DNA of 6,892 nt from Chloroflexota bacterium. Its GTDB lineage: Bacteria > Chloroflexota > Dormibacteria > CF-121. The notes under the pieces were generated by a model, which was given only the letters and a program-made list of their open reading frames with translations, was not told the origin of the DNA and ran no database searches. Each line of letters begins with the position of its first letter. Position 1 is the first letter of the stretch. The stretch is taken from contig VBGO01000034.1 in assembly GCA_005882525.1 (NCBI GenBank), forward strand, positions 1 to 6,892. The letters run 5' to 3'. Both the position numbers and the translations under genes were made by a program. Positions 1 through 5,799 of the stretch are shown one piece after another.

Positions 1-1
1 G

Positions 2-910
2 GTTGGCTGGCCCAAGACGTCCGGCTCGCGAGGCATTCATGTCTATTGCCGGATCGAGCCGCGCTGGACGTTTCCGGAGGTCCGCCGCGCGGCGGTGGCG
101 CTGGCGCGTGAGGTCGAGCGCCGGGCGCCCGATATCGCCACCAGTCGCTGGTGGAAGGAGGAGCGCCATGGGGTGTTCCTCGACTACAACCAGAACGCCA
201 AGGACCGGACGATCGCGTCGGCCTACTCGGTCCGGCCAACCGCCGATGCCCGCGTTTCCACGCCGCTGACCTGGGATGAGCTCCCTCATTGTGTGCCGGA
301 GGCCTTCACGATCGACACCGTTCCCAAACGGTTTGCCCAGATCGGCGATCCCGCGAAGGGCATCGACGAGGCGGTCGGATCGCTCGAGGCGTTGCTCCAG
401 CTGTCCGCCCAGCACGAGGCGGCCGGCTTTGGCGACGCGCCCTGGCCGCCGCATTTCGCGAAGCAGGCCGGTGAACCGGCCCGCGTCCAGCTCTCGAAGC
501 GCCGGCGCGAGGACCGGCCGGCGGCCGCCAAAGGGCAGGTCCCTGCTCCCGCACCGGGCAAGACGGTGGGACCCACGGGCCGTCGCCGCAGCACCATGCC
601 GCTGATCGAAATCGCCCGCGCCGCTACCGAAGCGGAGGCGCGCGCCGGACTGCAGCGCTGGCGGGGGCGCCACGCCGAGGTCTGGTCACACCTAGCGCCC
701 TCCGATGTCCTGGTGGATTCGATGCGGGGACGGAACACCACCTGGACCCGGATCCGGATCAATCTCCGCAATGTCCCGGAGTCCGAGCGGCCGGCGCAGG
801 AGGCCCTCGAGGTCGACTACGACCCCTGGGCCGGCTACCAGGGCCCCGACCGTTCCGGTCAGCTGGAGCGGCCCCAACGAAAGCGTCGGGCTAGCCCAGG
901 CGACGCCTGA
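2..910 (+). CDS. LigD-type NHEJ DNA polymerase/primase domain protein, 5' end missing
   Basis: This is the C-terminal 302 residues of a primase-polymerase of the bacterial non-homologous end-joining family (LigD PolDom, archaeo-eukaryotic primase superfamily), which fills in or extends DNA ends during break repair. The reading frame is open from base 2, so the start lies outside the window. Visible residues 5-15 carry the family motif KTSGSRGIHVY. Residues 60-65 (LDYNQN) contain Asp61, matching the third metal-binding Asp of the family; the first two Asp (DLDP motif) would be upstream. The segment IASAYSVRP at about 69-77 is also typical. After a basic, low-complexity linker (about 155-195), the C-terminal ~100 residues include DVLVDSMRGR and DYDPWAGY, a tail I associate with stand-alone actinobacterial-type copies. 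No ligase or nuclease domain follows. The end overlaps rsgA by 20 bp, tail to tail. Family assignment is strong; whether a ligase or Ku gene lies upstream cannot be seen. Confidence 0.88.
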   Translation, partial: VGWPKTSGSRGIHVYCRIEPRWTFPEVRRAAVALAREVERRAPDIATSRWWKEERHGVFLDYNQNAKDRTIASAYSVRPTADARVSTPLTWDELPHCVPEAFTIDTVPKRFAQIGDPAKGIDEAVGSLEALLQLSAQHEAAGFGDAPWPPHFAKQAGEPARVQLSKRRREDRPAAAKGQVPAPAPGKTVGPTGRRRSTMPLIEIARAATEAEARAGLQRWRGRHAEVWSHLAPSDVLVDSMRGRNTTWTRIRINLRNVPESERPAQEALEVDYDPWAGYQGPDRSGQLERPQRKRRASPGDA

Positions 911-914
911 CGTT
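876..914. repeat. Interrupted inverted repeat across the convergent gene ends
   Basis: Arms AACG (876-879) and GCGTCG (883-888) face CGACGC (901-906) and CGTT (911-914), giving ten possible base pairs with a 3x4 internal loop and a 12-nt apical loop. Two smaller palindromes lie inside: GGGCTAGCCC (888-897), which includes the rsgA stop, and CAGGCGACGCCTG (897-909), which includes most of the polymerase gene's stop. The position between two converging genes suits a two-way transcription stop. Neither strand has a T-run after the hairpin, so a classical intrinsic terminator is not shown. Confidence 0.4.
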
Positions 915-1958
915 CATCTGGTCTTTGACCGACCGGTGGATCAGCTTCCACTTCCGGCGCTCCTCGATCTGCAACCGCACGTCGGCCCGGACCGCGATCG
1001 CGCGCAGCTCCCGCTGCAGCTTGCGATAACTCGCGAAACGGCTCGGCTCCAGCGTCCCGCCCTCGAGTGCCGCGACGACGGCGCAGCCGGGCTCGGTGTC
1101 GTGCCGGCAATCGGTGAAGCGGCAGCCGAGCGCCAGATCGTCGATGTCCGCGAAGACCTCTGTGAGCGCCTCCGCGCCGGCCCAGAGCTGGATCTCCCGC
1201 AAGCCGGGCGTGTCGATGATCAGCCCGCCGCTGGGTACCTTCAGCAGCTGTCGATGACTCGTCGTGTGCCGCCCCTGGCCGCTTCGGTGGACATCGGCGG
1301 TTCGCAGCATGTCCTCGCCGACCAGGCGATTGATCAGGGTGGATTTGCCAACGCCTGACGACCCGACAAGCACCCCTGTCTTTCCCCGGGAGAGATGCTG
1401 GCGGACCGCCTCGATCCCGGCGCCGGTCAGTCCGCTGACGGCGACCACCGGCACGCCGGTCGCGATCGTTTGGAGCTCCGCCTCGAAAGGGTCCGGGTTG
1501 CCCAGATCCACCTTGGTCAGGACGATCACCGGTGCCGCCCCGCTCTGGTAGGCGACCGTCAGCAGCCGCTCGATGCGGCGCAGGTTGAAGTCTGTGTCTG
1601 CGGAGGTCGCGATAAAGACGACGTCGACGTTGGCAGCGATGACCTGCGCCGCCGTTTCGCGGCCCGGCGCCTCCCGGGTGATGGCGGACTGTCGCGGCAG
1701 GACGGCGCGAATCTCGGTCGCGCCCGGCGTGTGGCGAACGGCCACCCAGTCACCAACCGCGACCAGTCGGGCGTCCCGCAGGGCGCTACCGAGCGTGGCC
1801 AGAGGCGCGCTGCCGGCAAGCTGCACGAGGAATTTGGTGCTGTAGTCGGCCGCCAGCCGGCCGGCCCGCACGCTCTCGTCGCCGAGGGCATCGAATGCGG
1901 CCGCGAATCGCTCGTTCCAGCCAAGCACTTCCAGCTCGGCCCGGTCGTCTGAATTCAA
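891..1958 (-). CDS. rsgA: Ribosome small-subunit-dependent GTPase A (RsgA/YjeQ/EngC)
   Basis: RsgA is a circularly permuted GTPase that binds the 30S subunit and helps late maturation and release of assembly factors. The protein is 355 residues, close to the usual family length. An OB-fold region spans about 28-95 (GDWVAV at 69-74). The GTPase motifs come in the permuted order: G4 TKVD 148-151, G5 SG 175-176, G1 P-loop GSSGVGKST 199-207, G2 TT 232-233, G3 DTPG 249-252. The C-terminal zinc site is complete: C279-x4-C284-x-H286-x5-C292. The start is TTG, chosen because GGGAGGT lies 7 nt upstream and no better in-frame start follows before the conserved N-terminus. The stop lies inside the end of the convergent polymerase gene. 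It sits 60 bp downstream of the F420-type oxidoreductase gene on the same strand, so co-transcription is possible; no promoter or terminator is obvious in that gap. The assignment is very secure. Confidence 0.96.
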   Translation of the reverse strand: MNSDDRAELEVLGWNERFAAAFDALGDESVRAGRLAADYSTKFLVQLAGSAPLATLGSALRDARLVAVGDWVAVRHTPGATEIRAVLPRQSAITREAPGRETAAQVIAANVDVVFIATSADTDFNLRRIERLLTVAYQSGAAPVIVLTKVDLGNPDPFEAELQTIATGVPVVAVSGLTGAGIEAVRQHLSRGKTGVLVGSSGVGKSTLINRLVGEDMLRTADVHRSGQGRHTTSHRQLLKVPSGGLIIDTPGLREIQLWAGAEALTEVFADIDDLALGCRFTDCRHDTEPGCAVVAALEGGTLEPSRFASYRKLQRELRAIAVRADVRLQIEERRKWKLIHRSVKDQMNVRRRLG

Positions 1959-1965
1959 TCCAAGG

Positions 1966-1972
1966 ACCTCCC
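1966..1972 (-). promoter_or_regulatory. Ribosome binding site of rsgA
   Basis: On the - strand GGGAGGT stands 7 nt before the TTG codon at 1958-1956. This strong Shine-Dalgarno match decides the choice of the non-ATG start. Confidence 0.75.
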
Positions 1973-2018
1973 TGATGTGGGTAACGGCAAACGGCGTCGG
2001 CGCCCTTCGCCGGGGAGG

Positions 2019-2927
2019 CTATTCGCGGGTTTGGCTAGAGAAGCGGCCCGAGTCTAACAGCATCGGAGCCAGCCGTCGAAGATCGGCCGTTGGCGCTCGA
2101 TCGGGCGTCGGCGTCAGGACGCTGACAGCGACCTGGTCCGCGCCGGCGTCGTAATGCCGCCGGAGCCTGCGGACGATTTCCGCGTCATCGCCCCACGACA
2201 CCATCGCATCGAAGAGCCGATCGCTCCCCGGCGGGTTCAGCTCCTCTTCGGCCCACCCTAACCGGACCAGGTTCTGGCGGTAATTCGGCAGCGCCAGGTA
2301 GGTACGCATATAGATGTCGCCGGTCGGTCGGGCCGCCTGGCGGGTCCTGGCGAAGACGACGGCGTGCTCGGGAGCGAGCAACCGGTCGGGTCCGAGGATG
2401 CCGCGCGCCTGCTGCGTATGCTCGGCCGGAACGAAGTAGGGGTGCGCTCCGGCCGTTCGCTCGCCCGCGAGCTCCAGCATCTTCGGTCCCAGGGCGCCGA
2501 GCACGACGGGTGGGGGCGGATTGGGAGCAGGGGCTCGGTAGGGGGCCTTCTCCATCGCGTCGAGATAGCCGCGCATCGCCGTCAAGGGCCGCTCGTAATG
2601 ATGGCCGCGAGCATCCACCAGCCGAGCATGGCTGACCCCGATGCCGAGTATGAATCGACTCGGCCAGGCCTCCGCCAGCGCTCGGCCGCCATTCATCATC
2701 GCCGTCGGATCTCGGGCCCAAATGTTGGCGATGCCTGTGGCAACCTTGATCTGGCTGGTGGCCGAAAGGATGATGGCCGAGGCGGCGAAGACCTCGCGGG
2801 CGAGGGCTTCGCCTATCCAGATGGTGCCGAAACCCATCTCTTCGACCTCGGCTACGGCACGTCGCAGGTCGGGCGTCGACAGGAACGCCATCGAACCGAG
2901 CCAAACGCCGGCGCGCCCGACGTTCAC
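2019..2927 (-). CDS. LLM-class F420-dependent oxidoreductase (MSMEG_4141-like)
   Basis: This 302-residue protein has the luciferase-like TIM-barrel pattern, a fold that uses reduced F420 or FMN for hydride transfer. It most resembles the 'probable F420-dependent oxidoreductase, MSMEG_4141 family'. Diagnostic segments are GRAGVWLG (4-11), GFGTIWIGEA (32-41), ATGIANIWARDP (63-74), LGIGVSHARLV (94-104), VVLGALGPKMLELAGE (141-156) and AGAHPYFV (159-166). The near-complete length and even spread of motifs indicate an intact gene. The start is GTG at 2927-2925, which overlaps the TGA of the upstream hydrolase gene as GTGA. No strong ribosome binding site precedes it, which fits translational coupling to the upstream gene. 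The cofactor is inferred from the family; FMN use cannot be excluded without F420 biosynthesis genes in view. The substrate is unknown, although pairing with a dienelactone-hydrolase-family enzyme suggests work on a ring-derived or lactone-like compound. Confidence 0.88.
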   Translation of the reverse strand: MNVGRAGVWLGSMAFLSTPDLRRAVAEVEEMGFGTIWIGEALAREVFAASAIILSATSQIKVATGIANIWARDPTAMMNGGRALAEAWPSRFILGIGVSHARLVDARGHHYERPLTAMRGYLDAMEKAPYRAPAPNPPPPVVLGALGPKMLELAGERTAGAHPYFVPAEHTQQARGILGPDRLLAPEHAVVFARTRQAARPTGDIYMRTYLALPNYRQNLVRLGWAEEELNPPGSDRLFDAMVSWGDDAEIVRRLRRHYDAGADQVAVSVLTPTPDRAPTADLRRLAPMLLDSGRFSSQTRE

Positions 2928-3682
2928 ACCCGGGACGTCTGCCGGGTGTGCTCCTTGATAAAAGCCAGCATCTGGCGCCAGGCATCCGCAGAGGCGTCTT
3001 TGTGTTGCTCGAAGCTGCGGTCGAAGAACGAGTGCGGCGCGCCCTCGTAGACCGCCATCTGGTGAGGAACGCCCGCTTGCGTGAGCTCTCGGTCGAACTG
3101 GGCGAAATCCTCTTGCGTCGTGGCCTGGTCGTTGCCCGCCAGTAGAAGCAGCAGGGGAGCCTGCATCTGGGGGATGACATCGCGGACACGGGACGGGATC
3201 CCGTAGAACCCGATCGATCCCGCCAGGTCAGGCTGCGCCGCGGACTGACGCCATGACTGGGCGCCGCCGAAGCAGAAGCCAACGGTAAAGACCGACTCGG
3301 GCGCCCCACCGGCTGCCGAGCGCACATACGCGATGCCGGCTGCCACGTCGGCGGCGATCGTTTCGGGCGTCGTCTGGCCAATGTGGGTCCGGAAGTCGAA
3401 GTCATCCGGCCGTTCGGAGAGTCCGGCGGTTCGGCCGAAGTAATCGATGGCCACGGCGTCGACGCCGGCCTGGGCGAACCGACGAGCCAGGTCTTTGTAG
3501 AAGGGGTGCAGGCCGCGGACGTCGGGCATCACGACGATGCCGGCGCCGGTGGCCTTCGCCGCCCGAGCCGCGTAGGCCATGAAGCGATTGCCGTCAGCGG
3601 CGGCGAGCACCAGGTCGCCTTCGTCAGTTGATCCCCCCACGATCGGCGGGAGCGGCGGTCGGGCCGCATTCGTGTGGCACAT
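2924..3682 (-). CDS. Dienelactone hydrolase family protein
   Basis: This is a 252-residue alpha/beta-hydrolase of the dienelactone hydrolase family, which opens enol-lactones and related esters in the cytoplasm; carboxymethylenebutenolidase of aromatic ring breakdown is the best-known member. The nucleophile elbow is G-F-C137-F-G-G, with cysteine in place of the serine usual in other hydrolases, as expected for the family. The likely acid is Asp185 (LAGNDQATT) and the base His217 (GAPHSFFD). PDVRGL (53-58) and the following YKDLARRFAQAGVDAVAIDYFGRT complete the typical N-terminal half. There is no signal peptide. The start is ATG at 3682-3680; only a weak GGGAA precedes it by 5 nt. It is the first gene of a leftward unit, overlapping the F420-type oxidoreductase gene by 4 bases, and diverges from the GMC gene. 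The exact substrate is unknown; many family members of this kind are generic hydrolases outside aromatic pathways. Confidence 0.9.
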   Translation of the reverse strand: MCHTNAARPPLPPIVGGSTDEGDLVLAAADGNRFMAYAARAAKATGAGIVVMPDVRGLHPFYKDLARRFAQAGVDAVAIDYFGRTAGLSERPDDFDFRTHIGQTTPETIAADVAAGIAYVRSAAGGAPESVFTVGFCFGGAQSWRQSAAQPDLAGSIGFYGIPSRVRDVIPQMQAPLLLLLAGNDQATTQEDFAQFDRELTQAGVPHQMAVYEGAPHSFFDRSFEQHKDASADAWRQMLAFIKEHTRQTSRV

Positions 3683-3700
3683 GAGTTCCCATTGTGGCCC

Positions 3701-3729
3701 TTTCCATCGCGCCCGTGTCTGCTTATGAT
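3701..3729 (+). promoter_or_regulatory. Putative sigma-70-type promoter of the GMC gene
   Basis: TTTCCA (3701-3706, four of six matches to TTGACA) and TATGAT (3724-3729, five of six matches to TATAAT) are separated by 17 bp. Transcription would start near 3736 and leave a leader of about 30 nt before the ATG at 3766. It lies in the 83-bp gap between the divergent hydrolase and GMC genes. No equally good leftward promoter was seen in the same gap. Confidence 0.45.
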
Positions 3730-3750
3730 GGGAGGACTGATCAGCTCGGC

Positions 3751-3757
3751 AGGGGGG
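3751..3757 (+). promoter_or_regulatory. Ribosome binding site of the GMC gene
   Basis: AGGGGGG ends 8 nt before the ATG at 3766. It supports that ATG over the in-frame GTG at 3694, which has no Shine-Dalgarno sequence and would put the predicted promoter inside the coding region. Confidence 0.65.
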
Positions 3758-3765
3758 TTCAAGGC

Positions 3766-5748
3766 ATGTCTACCGCCGTAAAGGCGCCACCGACGACCAC
3801 ATCCCGCGATAGCCAATCGCCGGTGCTTGTCGCCATGGCAGACACATTCATCGGCGGCATGGGCCATCCGGGCTCGCCGATCCGGGTGGCCGCCTCGATG
3901 GAGGAAACCTTCCGTAGCCTGCCGTCTGAAGCCGACCGTCGCCGGCTGCGGCTGATCGTCGGTATCCTCGGCCGCCGATCTGGCACCTTCCTCCTGACAG
4001 GCCGGCCGGTCCCCTTCAACCGCTGGCCGCGCGAGCAACGCGTCGCCGTCATGTCGTCCTGGTCGACCAGCCGGCTGACGTTCCGCCGCCAGCTCTTCCA
4101 GGTTTTCAAGCGGCTTTCGCTGCTGGCCTTCCTTGGCGACACGGAGGAGGACGGCACGAACCCGGTCTGGCCGGAGATCGGCTACCCGGGACCGGCCTCG
4201 GCGCCCCCGCCGACGCCCAAAAGCATTCGTACGACGACCCTCGACGGTGACACAACGCTCACGTGCGATGCCGTGGTGGTGGGGTCGGGGGCGGGCGGCG
4301 GTGTGGTGGCCGGCGAGCTTTCCGCCGCAGGGAAGGACGTCATCGTGCTGGAGGAGGGTGGCTATTACAACGAGGCCGATTTCAACCAGCTCGAGCTCGC
4401 CATGATGCGCAAGCTCTATTACCAGGGCGGTTTCGCCGCAACCGCCGACGCCGCGATCGCGCTGATCGCGGGCGGCTGCCTGGGCGGCGGCACGGTGGTC
4501 AACTACACCACGAGCTTTCGCAGTCCCGACTGGCTGCGAGAGGAATGGGCGAATCGCTATGGCCTCAAATCCTTTGCCGGCGATGAGTACGCGGCCTCGA
4601 TGGACGCCGTCTACGAGCGGCTCGGGGTCAACCTCAGCCACAGCCGGGTGAGTGCCCGCGAACGAGTGTTGGAACGTGGCATGCGACGGCTGGGCTGGCA
4701 CGCCGCCTACATGCCGCGCAACGTCCAGGGATGCACCCAGGATGCGCGCTGCGGATACTGCGGCTACGGCTGCCAGATCGGCGCCAAGCAATCGACGCTG
4801 AAGACGTACCTGGTGGATGCCTACCGCCAGCGAGCCCGCATCGTCGTCAACTGCACCGTCGACCGAGTGCTGATGGAAGATGGCCGGGCGGCCGGTGTGC
4901 GGGCGACCGTGCGGCAGCCCGGCATGCCCGCCTTCACCTTGATCGTGCGGAGCCGCGCTGTCGTCGCCGCCGCCGGCGCGATCGGCACCCCGGCCCTGCT
5001 CCTCCGCTCGGGTGTGCGCGCCCCCGCGGTCGGGAAGTGGCTGCGACTGCACCCGGCTACCGCCGTCTCCGGCATCTTCGATGAATCCCTCCGTCCCTGG
5101 GAGGGAACCCTGCAAGCCATCTATTCCGACGAGTTCGCCAATCTCGACGGGCAACACTTCGGACCGAAGATCGAGTCGGCCCCCCTGCACCCGGCGCTGC
5201 TCGCGCTCGTCACCCCCTGGCGCAAGCCCGATCAGTACAGCCGCCTGATGCGCTCATTGCCCAACCTGTCGCTGACCGGCATCTTGCTCCGGGATAGTGG
5301 TGCCGGTCAGGTCAGCACCAGGGATGGGGCGCCCCAGGTGACCTACCGCTTGTCACGACGGGATCTGGCACACATGCGCAAAGGGATCGAAGCCGGCGTT
5401 CGCGTCCTGGAGGCGGCCGGTGCGAAGGAGATCTTCACCAGCCAGGCCGCCTACGTCGCCTACCGCCCGGGACAGCAGGGCGGTGTCGAGGAGTTCATGG
5501 ACGAGGTCGACCGGCACGGCTACGGACCCGGCCAGATGGCCTACGTTAGCTTTCACCAGATGGGATCCTGTCGCATGGGCAACGATCCGGCGACCTCGGT
5601 GATCGGTCCGGACCATCAGGCGCACACGGTCAAAGGCCTTTTCATCGCCGACGGTAGTGCCTTCCCCAGCGCCTCGGGCGTCAATCCCATGATCACCATC
5701 ATGGCGATGGCGCACCGTGCGTCCCGGTTTATCGCGGCCGCCTGCTAA
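3766..5748 (+). CDS. GMC-family FAD alcohol oxidase/dehydrogenase, long-chain fatty alcohol oxidase type
   Basis: This 660-residue flavoprotein belongs to the glucose-methanol-choline oxidoreductases, which oxidise alcohols to carbonyls using FAD. The FAD-binding fold begins at V-V-G-S-G-A-G-G-G (171-179) and the ribose-binding acid is E196 in VLEEGG. GGCLGGGTVVNY (236-247) is the next GMC signature. The C-terminal half has HQMGSCRMG (597-605) with the likely catalytic His597, and ADGSAFPSASGVNPMITI (628-645) with partner Asn640. The HQMGSCRMG and CGYGCQIGAK segments resemble plant and bacterial long-chain fatty alcohol oxidases. Residues about 20-145, ending in IGYPGP, look like the small-subunit fold of gluconate 2-dehydrogenase. 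Cysteines C323, C329, C332 and C336 form a tight cluster. No signal peptide or clear membrane helix is seen, so it is probably cytoplasmic. It diverges from the hydrolase gene and precedes an MFS transporter gene. The substrate is not established; a sugar-, sterol- or other alcohol-oxidising role is possible. Confidence 0.9.
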   Translation: MSTAVKAPPTTTSRDSQSPVLVAMADTFIGGMGHPGSPIRVAASMEETFRSLPSEADRRRLRLIVGILGRRSGTFLLTGRPVPFNRWPREQRVAVMSSWSTSRLTFRRQLFQVFKRLSLLAFLGDTEEDGTNPVWPEIGYPGPASAPPPTPKSIRTTTLDGDTTLTCDAVVVGSGAGGGVVAGELSAAGKDVIVLEEGGYYNEADFNQLELAMMRKLYYQGGFAATADAAIALIAGGCLGGGTVVNYTTSFRSPDWLREEWANRYGLKSFAGDEYAASMDAVYERLGVNLSHSRVSARERVLERGMRRLGWHAAYMPRNVQGCTQDARCGYCGYGCQIGAKQSTLKTYLVDAYRQRARIVVNCTVDRVLMEDGRAAGVRATVRQPGMPAFTLIVRSRAVVAAAGAIGTPALLLRSGVRAPAVGKWLRLHPATAVSGIFDESLRPWEGTLQAIYSDEFANLDGQHFGPKIESAPLHPALLALVTPWRKPDQYSRLMRSLPNLSLTGILLRDSGAGQVSTRDGAPQVTYRLSRRDLAHMRKGIEAGVRVLEAAGAKEIFTSQAAYVAYRPGQQGGVEEFMDEVDRHGYGPGQMAYVSFHQMGSCRMGNDPATSVIGPDHQAHTVKGLFIADGSAFPSASGVNPMITIMAMAHRASRFIAAAC

Positions 5749-5769
5749 CCCTATTGCAACTGGCAGCTG

Positions 5770-5784
5770 AGGGAACGCTTCCCT
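5770..5784. promoter_or_regulatory. Palindrome before the MFS gene (possible operator or weak terminator)
   Basis: AGGGAACGCTTCCCT is a perfect inverted repeat with 6-bp arms around a 3-nt centre (CGC). It lies 21 nt after the GMC stop codon and 15 nt before the MFS start. Its right edge touches TAGACT (5784-5789), a four-of-six match to the -10 consensus. An operator covering a promoter is one reading; a short hairpin ending the GMC transcript is another, although no T-run follows. Confidence 0.4.
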
Positions 5785-5799
5785 AGACTTTCAGACCAT

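Noticed and set aside
705..1358. Open reading frame of 217 codons on the + strand over the polymerase end and rsgA
   Set aside because: It crosses two well-supported genes and shows no domain.
1998..2012. Hairpin CGGCG-CCCTT-CGCCG after the F420-type gene as a terminator
   Set aside because: The stem is only 5 bp and no T-run follows on the - strand; such short repeats arise by chance in GC-rich DNA.
2185..3405. Open reading frame of 406 codons on the - strand across the hydrolase and F420-type genes
   Set aside because: Its translation is rich in Arg, Ser and Pro, and the two overlapping genes in other frames have full catalytic motifs.
3737..3744. Palindrome CTGATCAG in the divergent gap as an operator
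   Set aside because: Eight bases without extension is too short to separate from chance, although it lies near the expected transcription start.
3694..3765. GTG at 3694 as an earlier start for the GMC protein
   Set aside because: No ribosome binding site precedes it, the added 24 residues match nothing known, and it would include the likely promoter; ATG at 3766 has AGGGGGG at good spacing.
3529..5190. Open reading frame of 553 codons on the - strand, antisense to the GMC gene
   Set aside because: It lies over the GMC gene, which has complete family motifs, and its translation is low-complexity with no recognisable domain. Long antisense frames are common in GC-rich coding DNA.
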